Part shown: positions 50,100 to 63,975 of the stretch, piece by piece
How positions within the stretch are numbered: position 1 is the stretch's first letter
Layout of the letters: the number at the start of each line of letters is the position of its first letter
Source: Crossaster papposus
Lineage: Eukaryota; Echinodermata; Asteroidea; Velatida; Solasteridae
Assembly: GCA_037893245.1 (NCBI GenBank)
Contig: JBAIAA010000262.1
Span: forward strand, 620,001-684,000
Length of the DNA stretch: 64,000 bases
Direction of reading: 5' to 3'
Program-made: the position numbers and the translations under genes
Notes under the pieces: model-generated
Seen by the model: only the letters and a program-made list of their open reading frames with translations
What the model was told of the DNA's origin: nothing
Database searches by the model: none

Positions 50100-53000
50100 A
50101 CCAAAAACTTGTTAGCAGAGCGAGGTTTTGATCCTCGGACCTCTGGGTTATGGGCCCAGCACGCTTCAACTGCGCCAATATGCCTCATGTAAATTTAGAA
50201 AATGCAAACAAAATTAAAGCAGACGTTCTAAAAACATTCTACAATATTTATTAAATGTGAATAGCAGTGAAGCAAATATACCTAGTTAGCAAAGCAAGGT
50301 TTTGGTCCTCGGACCTCTGGGCTATGGGCCCATCACGCTCCCGCTGCACTACTCTGCGTAACTATTTTTAATGAAAATGAAATCCCTATCAAATACAAAA
50401 TTATCCTGAGCAGACCGAGGTTGTGATCATCCGAACTCTCGGTTACTGACCAAGAAAGGGTCTACTTTGTCACTCTGAGTCGAGTACTTCAAGTCATACC
50501 AAAAACTTATTAGCAGCAGAACGAGGTTTTGATCCTCGGCACTCTGGGTTATAGGCCCAGCAAGCTTCCACTGCGCCACCATGCCTCATGTAAATTTAGA
50601 AAAACAACAAACAAAATAAAAGCAGACATTCTAAAAACATTCTAAAATAATTATTAAATTTGAATAACAGTGAAGCAAAAATACCTCTTTAGCAGAGCGA
50701 GGTTTCGGTCCTCGGGCCTCTGGGTTATGGGCCCATCACGCTCCCTCGGCACCACTCTGCGTAACTATTTGTAATGAAAATGAAATCACTTTCAAGAAAA
50801 TAATTATCCTGAGCAGACCGAGGTTGAGGTCAACCAAACTCTCGGGTACTGACCAAGAAAGTGTCTACTTTGTCACTCCGAGTCGAGTACCTCATGTCAT
50901 ACCAAAAACTTGTTAGCAGAGCGAGGTTTCGATCCTCGGACCTCTGGGTTATGGGCCCAGCACGCTTCAACTGCGCCACTATGCCTCATGTAAATTTAGA
51001 AAATGCAAACAAAATTAAAGCAGACATTCTAAAAACATTCTACAACATTTATTAAATGTGAATAGCAGTGAAGCAAAAATACCTAGTTAGCAAAGCGAGG
51101 TTTTGGTCCTCGGACCTCTGGGCTATGGGCCCATCACGCTCCCGCTGCACTACTCTGCGTAACTATTTTTAATGAAAATGAAATCCCTATCAAATACAAA
51201 ATTATCCTGAGCAGACCGAGGTTGTGATCATCCGAACTCTCGGTTACTGACCAAGAAAGGGTCTACTTTGTCACTCTGAGTCGAGTACTTCAAGTCATAC
51301 CAAAAACTTATTAGCAGCAGAACGAGGTTTTGATCCTCGGCACTCTGGGTTATAGGCCCAGCAAGCTTCCACTGCGCCACCATGCCTCATGTAAATTTAG
51401 AAAAACAACAAACAAAATAAAAGCAGACATTCTAAAAACATTCTAAAATAATTATTAAATTTGAATAACAGTGAAGCAAAAATACCTCTTTAGCAGAGCG
51501 AGGTTTCGGTCCTCGGGCCTCTGGGTTATGGGCCCATCACGCTCCCACGGCACCACTCTGCGTAACTATTTGTAATGAAAATGAAATCACTTTCAAGAAA
51601 ATAATTATCCTGAGCAGACCGAGGTTGTGGTCAACCAAACTCTCGGGTACTGACCAAGAAAGTGTCTACTTTGTCACTCCGAGTCGAGTACCTCATGTCA
51701 TACCAAAAACTTGTTGGCAGAGCGAGGTTTCGATCCTCGGACCTCTGGGTTATGGGCCCAGCACGCTTCAACTGCGCCACTATGCCTCATGTAAATTTAG
51801 AAAATGCAAACAAAATTAAAGCAGACATTCTAAAAACATTCTACAATATTTATTAAATGTGAATAGCAGTGAAGCAAAAATACCTAGTTAGCAAAGCGAG
51901 GTTTTGGTCCTCGGACCTCTGGGCTATGGGCCCATCACGCTCCCGCTGCACTACTCTGCGTAACTATTTTTAATGAAAATGAAATCCCTATCAAATACAA
52001 AATTATCCTGAGCAGACCGAGGTTGTGATCATCCGAACTCTCGGTTACTGACCAAGAAAGGGTCTACTTTGTCACTCTGAGTCGAGTACTTCAAGTCATA
52101 CCAAAAACTTATTAGCAGCAGAACGAGGTTTTGATCCTCGGCACTCTGGGTTATAGGCCCAGCAAGCTTCCACTGCGCCACCATGCCTCATGTAAATTTA
52201 GAAAAGCAACAAACAAAATAAAAGCAGACATTCTAAAAACATTCTAAAATAATTATTAAATTTGAATAACAGTGAAGCAAAAATACCTCTTTAGCAGAGC
52301 GAGGTTTCGGTCCTCGGGCCTCTGGGTTATGGGCCCATCACGCTCCCACGGCACCACTCTGCGTAACTATTTGTAATGAAAATGAAATCACTTTCAAGAA
52401 AATAATTATCCTGAGCAGACCGGGGTTGTGGTCAACCAAACTCTCGGGTACTGACCAAGAAAGTGTCTACTTTGTCACTCCGAGTCGAGTACCTCATGTC
52501 ATACCAAAAACTTGTTGGCAGAGCGAGGTTTCGATCCTCGGACCTCTGGGTTATGGGCCCAGCACGCTTCAACTGCGCCACTATGCCTCATGTAAATTTA
52601 GAAAATGCAAACAAAATTAAAGCAGACATTCTAAAAACATTCTACAATATTTATTAAATGTGAATAGCAGTGAAGCAAAAATACCTAGTTAGCAAAGCGA
52701 GGTTTTGGTCCTCGGACCTCTGGGCTATGGGCCCATCACGCTCCCGCTGCACTACTCTGCGTAACTATTTTTAATGAAAATGAAATCCCTATCAAATACA
52801 AAATTATCCTGAGCAGACCGAGGTTGTGATCATCCGAACTCTCGGTTACTGACCAAGAAAGGGTCTACTTTGTCACTCTGAGTCGAGTACTTCAAGTCAT
52901 ACCAAAAACTTATTAGCAGCAGAACGAGGTTTTGATCCTCGGCACTCTGGGTTATAGGCCCAGCAAGCTTCCACTGCGCCACCATGCCTCATGTAAATTT

Positions 53001-54650
53001 AGAAAAACAACAAACAAAATAAAAGCAGACATTCTAAAAACATTCTAAAATAATTATTACTTTTGAATAACAGTGAAGCAAAAATACCTCTTTAGCAGAG
53101 CGAGGTTTCGGTCCTCGGGCCTCTGGGTTATGGGCCCATCACGCTCCCACGGCACCACTCTGCGTAACTATTTGTAATGAAAATGAAATCACTTTCAAGA
53201 AAATAATTATCCTGAGCAGACCGAGGTTGTGGTCAACCAAACTCTCGGGTACTGACCAAGAAAGTGTCTACTTTGTCACTCCGAGTCGAGTACCTCATGT
53301 CATACCAAAAACTTGTTAGCAGAGCGAGGTTTCGATCCTCGGACCTCTGGGTTATGGGCCCAGCACGCTTCAACTGCGCCACTATGCCTCATGTAAATTT
53401 AGAAAATGCAAACAAAATTAAAGCAGACATTCTAAAAACATTCTACAACATTTATTAAATGTGAATAGCAGTGAAGCAAAAATACCTAGTTAGCAAAGCG
53501 AGGTTTTGGTCCTCGGACCTCTGGGCTATGGGCCCATCACGCTCCCGCTGCACTACTCTGCGTAACTATTTTTAATGAAAATGAAATCCCTATCAAATAC
53601 AAAATTATCCTGAGCAGACCGAGGTTGTGATCATCCGAACTCTCGGTTACTGACCAAGAAAGGGTCTACTTTGTCACTCTGAGTCGAGTACTTCAAGTCA
53701 TACCAAAAACTTATTAGCAGCAGAACGAGGTTTTGATCCTCGGCACTCTGGGTTATAGGCCCAGCAAGCTTCCACTGCGCCACCATGCCTCATGTAAATT
53801 TAGAAAAACAACAAACAAAATAAAAGCAGACATTCTAAAAACATTCTAAAATAATTATTAAATTTGAATAACAGTGAAGCAAAAATACCTCTTTAGCAGA
53901 GCGAGGTTTCGGTCCTCGGGCCTCTGGGTTATGGGCCCATCACGCTCCCACGGCACCACTCTGCGTAACTATTTGTAATGAAAATGAAATCACTTTCAAG
54001 AAAATAATTATCCTGAGCAGACCGAGGTTGTGGTCAACCAAACTCTCGGGTACTGACCAAGAAAGTGTCTACTTTGTCACTCCGAGTCGAGTACCTCATG
54101 TCATACCAAAAACTTGTTAGCAGAGCGAGGTTTCGATCCTCGGACCTCTGGGTTATGGGCCCAGCACGCTTCAACTGCGCCACTATGCCTCATGTAAATT
54201 TAGAAAATGCAAACAAAATTAAAGCAGACATTCTAAAAACATTCTACAATATTTATTAAATGTGAATAGCAGTGAAGCAAAAATACCTAGTTAGCAAAGC
54301 GAGGTTTTGGTCCTCGGACCTCTGGGCTATGGGCCCATCACGCTCCCGCTGCACTACTCTGCGTAACTATTTTTAATGAAAATGAAATCCCTATCAAATA
54401 CAAAATTATCCTGAGCAGACCGAGGTTGTGATCATCCGAACTCTCGGTTACTGACCAAGAAAGGGTCTACTTTGTCACTCTGAGTCGAGTACTTCAAGTC
54501 ATACCAAAAACTTATTAGCAGCAGAACGAGGTTTTGATCCTCGGCACTCTGGGTTATAGGCCCAGCAAGCTTCCACTGCGCCACCATGCCTCATGTAAAT
54601 TTAGAAAAGCAACAAACAAAATAAAAGCAGACATTCTAAAAACATTCTAA
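50100..54650 (-). repeat. Copy 1 of a long duplicated block (offset 8010 bp)
   Basis: Shares a long series of rare variants, in order, with the block 8010 bp (ten units) to the right: GAGGTTTTGATCC, GCCAATATGCC, AGACGTTC, GCAAATATACC, CTCCCTCGG, GTTGAGGTC, CTACAACATTT, GAAAAGCAAC, GACCGGGGTTG, ATTACTTTTG, CTACAACATTT, GAAAAGCAAC. Limits are set by the outermost shared variants and are approximate. Confidence 0.85.
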
Positions 54651-57600
54651 AATAATTATTAAATTTGAATAACAGTGAAGCAAAAATACCTCTTTAGCAG
54701 AGCGAGGTTTCGGTCCTCGGGCCTCTGGGTTATGGGCCCATCACGCTCCCACGGCACCACTCTGCGTAACTATTTGTAATGAAAATGAAATCACTTTCAA
54801 GAAAATAATTATCCTGAGCAGACCGAGGTTGTGGTCAACCAAACTCTCGGGTACTGACCAAGAAAGTGTCTACTTTGTCACTCCGAGTCGAGTACCTCAT
54901 GTCATACCAAAAACTTGTTGGCAGAGCGAGGTTTCGATCCTCGGACCTCTGGGTTATGGGCCCAGCACGCTTCAACTGCGCCACTATGCCTCATGTAAAT
55001 TTAGAAAATGCAAACAAAATTAAAGCAGACATTCTAAAAACATTCTACAATATTTATTAAATGTGAATAGCAGTGAAGCAAAAATACCTAGTTAGCAAAG
55101 CGAGGTTTTGGTCCTCGGACCTCTGGGCTATGGGCCCATCACGCTCCCGCTGCACTACTCTGCGTAACTATTTTTAATGAAAATGAAATCCCTATCAAAT
55201 ACAAAATTATCCTGAGCAGACCGAGGTTGTGATCATCCGAACTCTCGGTTACTGACCAAGAAAGGGTCTACTTTGTCACTCTGAGTCGAGTACTTCAAGT
55301 CATACCAAAAACTTATTAGCAGCAGAACGAGGTTTTGATCCTCGGCACTCTGGGTTATAGGCCCAGCAAGCTTCCACTGCGCCACCATGCCTCATGTAAA
55401 TTTAGAAAAACAACAAACAAAATAAAAGCAGACATTCTAAAAACATTCTAAAATAATTATTACTTTTGAATAACAGTGAAGCAAAAATACCTCTTTAGCA
55501 GAGCGAGGTTTCGGTCCTCGGGCCTCTGGGTTATGGGCCCATCACGCTCCCACGGCACCACTCTGCGTAACTATTTGTAATGAAAATGAAATCACTTTCA
55601 AGAAAATAATTATCCTGAGCAGACCGAGGTTGTGGTCAACCAAACTCTCGGGTACTGACCAAGAAAGTGTCTACTTTGTCACTCCGAGTCGAGTACCTCA
55701 TGTCATACCAAAAACTTGTTAGCAGAGCGAGGTTTCGATCCTCGGACCTCTGGGTTATGGGCCCAGCACGCTTCAACTGCGCCACTATGCCTCATGTAAA
55801 TTTAGAAAATGCAAACAAAATTAAAGCAGACATTCTAAAAACATTCTACAATATTTATTAAATGTGAATAGCAGTGAAGCAAAAATACCTAGTTAGCAAA
55901 GCGAGGTTTTGGTCCTCGGACCTCTGGGCTATGGGCCCATCACGCTCCCGCTGCACTACTCTGCGTAACTATTTTTAATGAAAATGAAATCCCTATCAAA
56001 TACAAAATTATCCTGAGCAGACCGAGGTTGTGATCATCCGAACTCTCGGTTACTGACCAAGAAAGGGTCTACTTTGTCACTCTGAGTCGAGTACTTCAAG
56101 TCATACCAAAAACTTATTAGCAGCAGAACGAGGTTTTGATCCTCGGCACTCTGGGTTATAGGCCCAGCAAGCTTCCACTGCGCCACCATGCCTCATGTAA
56201 ATTTAGAAAAACAACAAACAAAATAAAAGCAGACATTCTAAAAACATTCTACAATAATTATTAAATTTGAATAACAGTGAAGCAAAAATACCTCTTTAGC
56301 AGAGCGAGGTTTCGGTCCTCGGGCCTCTGGGTTATGGGCCCATCACGCTCCCACGGCACCACTCTGCGTAACTATTTGTAATGAAAATGAAATCACTTTC
56401 AAGAAAATAATTATCCTGAGCAGACCGAGGTTGTGGTCAACCAAACTCTCGGGTACTGACCAAGAAAGTGTCTACTTTGTCACTCCGAGTCGAGTACCTC
56501 ATGTCATACCAAAAACTTGTTAGCAGAGCGAGGTTTCGATCCTCGGACCTCTGGGTTATGGGCCCAGCACGCTTCAACTGCGCCACTATGCCTCATGTAA
56601 ATTTAGAAAATGCAAACAAAATTAAAGCAGACATTCTAAAAACATTCTACAATATTTATTAAATGTGAATAGCAGTGAAGCAAAAATACCTAGTTAGCAA
56701 AGCGAGGTTTTGGTCCTCGGACCTCTGGGCTATGGGCCCATCACGCTCCCGCTGCACTACTCTGCGTAACTATTTTTAATGAAAATGAAATCCCTATCAA
56801 ATACAAAATTATCCTGAGCAGACCGAGGTTGTGATCATCCGAACTCTCGGTTACTGACCAAGAAAGGGTCTACTTTGTCACTCTGAGTCGAGTACTTCAA
56901 GTCATACCAAAAACTTATTAGCAGCAGAACGAGGTTTTGATCCTCGGCACTCTGGGTTATAGGCCCAGCAAGCTTCCACTGCGCCACCATGCCTCATGTA
57001 AATTTAGAAAAACAACAAACAAAATAAAAGCAGACATTCTAAAAACATTCTAAAATAATTATTAAATTTGAATAACAGTGAAGCAAAAATACCTCTTTAG
57101 CAGAGCGAGGTTTCGGTCCTCGGGCCTCTGGGTTATGGGCCCATCACGCTCCCACGGCACCACTCTGCGTAACTATTTGTAATGAAAATGAAATCACTTT
57201 CAAGAAAATAATTATCCTGAGCAGACCGAGGTTGTGGTCAACCAAACTCTCGGGTACTGACCAAGAAAGTGTCTACTTTGTCACTCCGAGTCGAGTACCT
57301 CATGTCATACCAAAAACTTGTTAGCAGAGCGAGGTTTCGATCCTCGGACCTCTGGGTTATGGGCCCAGCACGCTTCAACTGCGCCACTATGCCTCATGTA
57401 AATTTAGAAAATGCAAACAAAATTAAAGCAGACATTCTAAAAACATTCTACAATATTTATTAAATGTGAATAGCAGTGAAGCAAAACTACCTAGTTAGCA
57501 AAGCGAGGTTTTGGTCCTCGGACCTCTGGGCTATGGGCCCATCACGCTCCCGCTGCACTACTCTGCGTAACTATTTTTAATGAAAATGAAATCCCTATCA

Positions 57601-58109
57601 AATACAAAATTATCCTGAGCAGACCGAGGTTGTGATCATCCGAACTCTCGGTTACTGACCAAGAAAGGGTCTACTTTGTCACTCTGAGTCGAGTACTTCA
57701 AGTCATACCAAAAACTTATTAGCATCAGAACGAGGTTTTGATCCTCGGCACTCTGGGTTATAGGCCCAGCAAGCTTCCACTGCGCCACCATGCCTCATGT
57801 AAATTTAGAAAAACAACAAACAAAATAAAAGCAGACATTCTAAAAACATTCTAAAATAATTATTAAATTTGAATAACAGTGAAGCAAAAATACCTCTTTA
57901 GCAGAGCGAGGTTTCGGTCCTCGGGCCTCTGGGTTATGGGCCCATCACGCTCCCACGGCACCACTCTGCGTAACTATTTGTAATGAAAATGAAATCACTT
58001 TCAAGAAAATAATTATCCTGAGCAGACCGAGGTTGTGGTCAACCAAACTCTCGGGTACTGACCAAGAAAGTGTCTACTTTGTCACTCCGAGTCGAGTACC
58101 TCATGTCAT

Positions 58110-61100
58110 ACCAAAAACTTGTTAGCAGAGCGAGGTTTTGATCCTCGGACCTCTGGGTTATGGGCCCAGCACGCTTCAACTGCGCCAATATGCCTCATGT
58201 AAATTTAGAAAATGCAAACAAAATTAAAGCAGACGTTCTAAAAACATTCTACAATATTTATTAAATGTGAATAGCAGTGAAGCAAATATACCTAGTTAGC
58301 AAAGCGAGGTTTTGGTCCTCGGACCTCTGGGCTATGGGCCCATCACGCTCCCGCTGCACTACTCTGCGTAACTATTTTTAATGAAAATGAAATCCCTATC
58401 AAATACAAAATTATCCTGAGCAGACCGAGGTTGTGATCATCCGAACTCTCGGTTACTGACCAAGAAAGGGTCTACTTTGTCACTCTGAGTCGAGTACTTC
58501 AAGTCATACCAAAAACTTATTAGCAGCAGAACGAGGTTTTGATCCTCGGCACTCTGGGTTATAGGCCCAGCAAGCTTCCACTGCGCCACCATGCCTCATG
58601 TAAATTTAGAAAAACAACAAACAAAATAAAAGCAGACATTCTAAAAACATTCTAAAATAATTATTAAATTTGAATAACAGTGAAGCAAAAATACCTCTTT
58701 AGCAGAGCGAGGTTTCGGTCCTCGGGCCTCTGGGTTATGGGCCCATCACGCTCCCTCGGCACCACTCTGCGTAACTATTTGTAATGAAAATGAAATCACT
58801 TTCAAGAAAATAATTATCCTGAGCAGACCGAGGTTGAGGTCAACCAAACTCTCGGGTACTGACCAAGAAAGTGTCTACTTTGTCACTCCGAGTCGAGTAC
58901 CTCATGTCATACCAAAAACTTGTTAGCAGAGCGAGGTTTCGATCCTCGGACCTCTGGGTTATGGGCCCAGCACGCTTCAACTGCGCCACTATGCCTCATG
59001 TAAATTTAGAAAATGCAAACAAAATTAAAGCAGACATTCTAAAAACATTCTACAACATTTATTAAATGTGAATAGCAGTGCAGCAAAAATACCTAGTTAG
59101 CAAAGCGAGGTTTTGGTCCTCGGACCTCTGGGCTATGGGCCCATCACGCTCCCGCTGCACTACTCTGCGTAACTATTTTTAATGAAAATGAAATCCCTAT
59201 CAAATACAAAATTATCCTGAGCAGACCGAGGTTGTGATCATCCGAACTCTCGGTTACTGACCAAGAAAGGGTCTACTTTGTCACTCTGAGTCGAGTACTT
59301 CAAGTCATACCAAAAACTTATTAGCAGCAGAACGAGGTTTTGATCCTCGGCACTCTGGGTTATAGGCCCAGCAAGCTTCCACTGCGCCACCATGCCTCAT
59401 GTAAATTTAGAAAAACAACAAACAAAATAAAAGCAGACATTCTAAAAACATTCTAAAATAATTATTAAATTTGAATAACAGTGAAGCAAAAATACCTCTT
59501 TAGCAGAGCGAGGTTTCGGTCCTCGGGCCTCTGGGTTATGGGCCCATCACGCTCCCACGGCACCACTCTGCGTAACTATTTGTAATGAAAATGAAATCAC
59601 TTTCAAGAAAATAATTATCCTGAGCAGACCGAGGTTGTGGTCAACCAAACTCTCGGGTACTGACCAAGAAAGTGTCTACTTTGTCACTCCGAGTCGAGTA
59701 CCTCATGTCATACCAAAAACTTGTTGGCAGAGCGAGGTTTCGATCCTCGGACCTCTGGGTTATGGGCCCAGCACGCTTCAACTGCGCCACTATGCCTCAT
59801 GTAAATTTAGAAAATGCAAACAAAATTAAAGCAGACATTCTAAAAACATTCTACAATATTTATTAAATGTGAATAGCAGTGAAGCAAAAATATCTAGTTA
59901 GCAAAGCGAGGTTTTGGTCCTCGGACCTCTGGGCTATAGGCCCATCACGCTCCCGCTGCACTACTCTGCGTAACTATTTTTAATGAAAATGAAATCCCTA
60001 TCAAATACAAAATTATCCTGAGCAGACCGAGGTTGTGATCATCCGAACTCTCGGTTACTGACCAAGAAAGGGTCTACTTTGTCACTCTGAGTCGAGTACT
60101 TCAAGTCATACCAAAAACTTATTAGCAGCAGAACGAGGTTTTGATCCTCGGCACTCTGGGTTATAGGCCCAGCAAGCTTCCACTGCGCCACCATGCCTCA
60201 TGTAAATTTAGAAAAGCAACAAACAAAATAAAAGCAGACATTCTAAAAACATTCTAAAATAATTATTAAATTTGAATAACAGTGAAGCAAAAATACCTCT
60301 TTAGCAGAACGAGGTTTCGGTCCTCGGGCCTCTGGGTTATGGGCCCATCACGCTCCCACGGCACCACTCTGCGTAACTATTTGTAATGAAAATGAAATCA
60401 CTTTCAAGAAAATAATTATCCTGAGCAGACCGGGGTTGTGGTCAACCAAACTCTCGGGTACTGACCAAGAAAGTGTCTACTTTGTCACTCCGAGTCGAGT
60501 ACCTCATGTCATACCAAAAACTTGTTGGCAGAGCGAGGTTTCAATCCTCGGACCTCTGGGTTATGGGCCCAGCACGCTTCAACTGCGCCACTATGCCTCA
60601 TGTAAATTTAGAAAATGCAAACAAAATTAAAGCAGACATTCTAAAAACATTCTACAATATTTATTAAATGTGAATAGCAGTGAAGCAAAAATACCTAGTT
60701 AGCAAAGCGAGGTTTTGGTCCTCGGACCTCTGGGCTATGGGCCCATCACGCTCCCGCTGCACTACTCTGCGTAACTATTTTTAATGAAAATGAAATCCCT
60801 ATCAAATACAAAATTATCCTGAGCAGACCGAGGTTGTGATCATCCGAACTCTCGGTTACTGACCAAGAAAGGGTCTACTTTGTCACTCTGAGTCGAGTAC
60901 TTCAAGTCATACCAAAAACTTATTAGCAGCAGAACGAGGTTTTGATCCTCGGCACTCTGGGTTATAGGCCCAGCAAGCTTCCACTGCGCCACCATGCCTC
61001 ATGTAAATTTAGAAAAACAACAAACAAAATAAAAGCAGACATTCTAAAAACATTCTAAAATAATTATTACTTTTGAATAACAGTGAAGCAAAAATACCTC

Positions 61101-62660
61101 TTTAGCAGAGCGAGGTTTCGGTCCTCGGGCCTCTGGGTTATGGGCCCATCACGCTCCCACGGCACCACTCTGCGTAACTATTTGTAATGAAAATGAAATC
61201 ACTTTCAAGAAAATAATTATCCTGAGCAGACCGAGGTTGTGGTCAACCAAACTCTCGGGTACTGACCAAGAAAGTGTCTACTTTGTCACTCCGAGTCGAG
61301 TACCTCATGTCATACCAAAAACTTGTTAGCAGAGCGAGGTTTCGATCCTCGGACCTCTGGGTTATGGGCCCAGCACGCTTCAACTGCGCCACTATGCCTC
61401 ATGTAAATTTAGAAAATGCAAACAAAATTAAAGCAGACATTCTAAAAACATTCTACAACATTTATTAAATGTGAATAGCAGTGAAGCAAAAATACCTAGT
61501 TAGCAAAGCGAGGTTTTGGTCCTCGGACCTCTGGGCTATGGGCCCATCACGCTCCCGCTGCACTACTCTGCGTAACTATTTTTAATGAAAATGAAATCCC
61601 TATCAAATACAAAATTATCCTGAGCAGACCGAGGTTGTGATCATCCGAACTCTCGGTTACTGACCAAGAAAGGGTCTACTTTGTCACTCTGAGTCGAGTA
61701 CTTCAAGTCATACCAAAAACTTATTAGCAGCAGAACGAGGTTTTGATCCTCGGCACTCTGTGTTATAGGCCCAGCAAGCTTCCACTGCGCCACCATGCCT
61801 CATGTAAATTTAGAAAAACAACAAACAAAATAAAAGCAGACATTCTAAAAACATTCTAAAATAATTATTAAATTTGAATAACAGTGAAGCAAAAATACCT
61901 CTTTAGCAGAGCGAGGTTTCGGTCCTCGGGCCTCTGGGTTATGGGCCCATCACGCTCCCACGGCACCACTCTGCGTAACTATTTGTAATGAAAATGAAAT
62001 CACTTTCAAGAAAATAATTATCCTGAGCAGACCGAGGTTGTGGTCAACCAAACTCTCGGGTACTGACCAAGAAAGTGTCTACTTTGTCACTCCGAGTCGA
62101 GTACCTCATGTCATACCAAAAACTTGTTAGCAGAGCGAGGTTTCGATCCTCGGACCTCTGGGTTATGGGCCCAGCACGCTTCAACTGCGCCACTATGCCT
62201 CATGTAAATTTAGAAAATGCAAACAAAATTAAAGCAGACATTCTAAAAACATTCTACAATATTTATTAAATGTGAATAGCAGTGAAGCAAAAATACCTAG
62301 TTAGCAAAGCGAGGTTTTGGTCCTCGGACCTCTGGGCTATGGGCCCATCACGCTCCCGCTGCACTACTCTGCGTAACTATTTTTAATGAAAATGAAATCC
62401 CTATCAAATACAAAATTATCCTGAGCAGACCGAGGTTGTGATCATCCGAACTCTCGGTTACTGACCAAGAAAGGGTCTACTTTGTCACTCTGAGTCGAGT
62501 ACTTCAAGTCATACCAAAAACTTATTAGCAGCAGAACGAGGTTTTGATCCTCGGCACTCTGGGTTATAGGCCCAGCAAGCTTCCACTGCGCCACCATGCC
62601 TCATGTAAATTTAGAAAAGCAACAAACAAAATAAAAGCAGACATTCTAAAAACATTCTAA
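58110..62660 (-). repeat. Copy 2 of the long duplicated block (offset 8010 bp)
   Basis: Second member of the ten-unit-offset pair. A few private changes (for example TATCTAGTTAG near 59891, CAATCCTCGG near 60543) have accumulated since the duplication. The ATTACTTTTG at ~55460 has no partner near 63470, so the shared block ends before that. Confidence 0.85.
59899..59970 (-). tRNA. Module D copy with TAT anticodon (right arm)
   Basis: + strand ATA at 59936-59938 reads TAT on the tRNA strand, the same change as the left-arm D at 11833 but independent by position. Confidence 0.73.
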
Positions 62661-63102
62661 AATAATTATTAAATTTGAATAACAGTGAAGCAAAAATACC
62701 TCTTTAGCAGAGCGAGGTTTTGGTCCTCGGGCCTCTGGGTTATGGGCCCATCACGCTCCCACGGCACCACTCTGCGTAACTATTTGTAATGAAAATGAAA
62801 TCACTTTCAACCAAATAATTATCCTGAGCAGACCGAGGTTGTGGTCAACCAAACTCTCGGGTACTGACCAAGAAAGTGTCTACTTTGTCACTCCGAGTCG
62901 AGTACCTCATGTCATACCAAAAACTTGTTGGCAGAGCGAGGTTTCGATCCTCGGACCTCTGGGTTATGGGCCCAGCACGCTTCAACTGCGCCACTATGCC
63001 TCATGTAAATTTAGAAAATGCAAACAAAATTAAAGCAGACATTCTAAAAACATTCTACAATATTTATTAAATGTGAATAGCAGTGAAGCAAAAATACCTA
63101 GT

Positions 63103-63174
63103 TAGCAAAGCGAGGTTTTGGTCCTCGGACCTCTGGGCTACGGGCCCATCACGCTCCCGCTGCACTACTCTGCG
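63103..63174 (-). tRNA. Module D copy with CGT anticodon
   Basis: + strand ACG at 63140-63142 reads CGT, a threonine anticodon; single occurrence. Confidence 0.73.
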
Positions 63175-63903
63175 TAACTATTTTTAATGAAAATGAAATC
63201 CCTATCAAATACAAAATTATCCTGAGCAGACCGAGGTTGTGATCATCCGAACTCTCGGTTACTGACCAAGAAAGGGTCTACTTTGTCACTCTGAGTCGAG
63301 TACTTCAAGTCATACCAAAAACTTATTAGCAGCAGAACGAGGTTTTGATCCTCGGCACTCTGGGTTATAGGCCCAGCAAGCTTCCACTGCGCCACCATGC
63401 CTCATGTAAATTTAGAAAAACAACAAACAAAATAAAAGCAGACATTCTAAAAACATTCTAAAATAATTATTAAATTTGAATAACAGTGAAGCAAAAATAC
63501 CTCTTTAGCAGAGCGAGGTTTCGGTCCTCGGGCCTCTGGGTTATGGGCCCATCACGCTCCCACGGCACCACTCTGCGTAACTATTTGTAATGAAAATGAA
63601 ATCACTTTCAAGAAAATAATTATCCTGAGCAGACCGAGGTTGTGGTCAACCAAACTCTCGGGTACTGACCAAGAAAGTGTCTACTTTGTCACTCCGAGTC
63701 GAGTACCTCATGTCATACCAAAAACTTGTTAGCAGAGCGAGGTTTCGATCCTCGGACCTCTGGGTTATGGGCCCAGCACGCTTCAACTGCGCCACTATGC
63801 CTCATGTAAATTTAGAAAATGCAAACAAAATTAAAGCAGACATTCTAAAAACATTCTACAATATTTATTAAATGTGAATAGCAGTGAAGCAAAAATACCT
63901 AGT

Positions 63904-63975
63904 TAGCAAAGCGAGGTTTTGGTCCTCGGACCTCTGGGCTATGGGCCCATCACGCTCCCGCTGCACTACTCTGCG
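63904..63975 (-). tRNA. Last complete module D at the right edge
   Basis: Standard D module; the array continues past 64000 with the D upstream flank (AATAGTTA, then ATTTCATTTTCATT on the tRNA strand). Confidence 0.78.
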
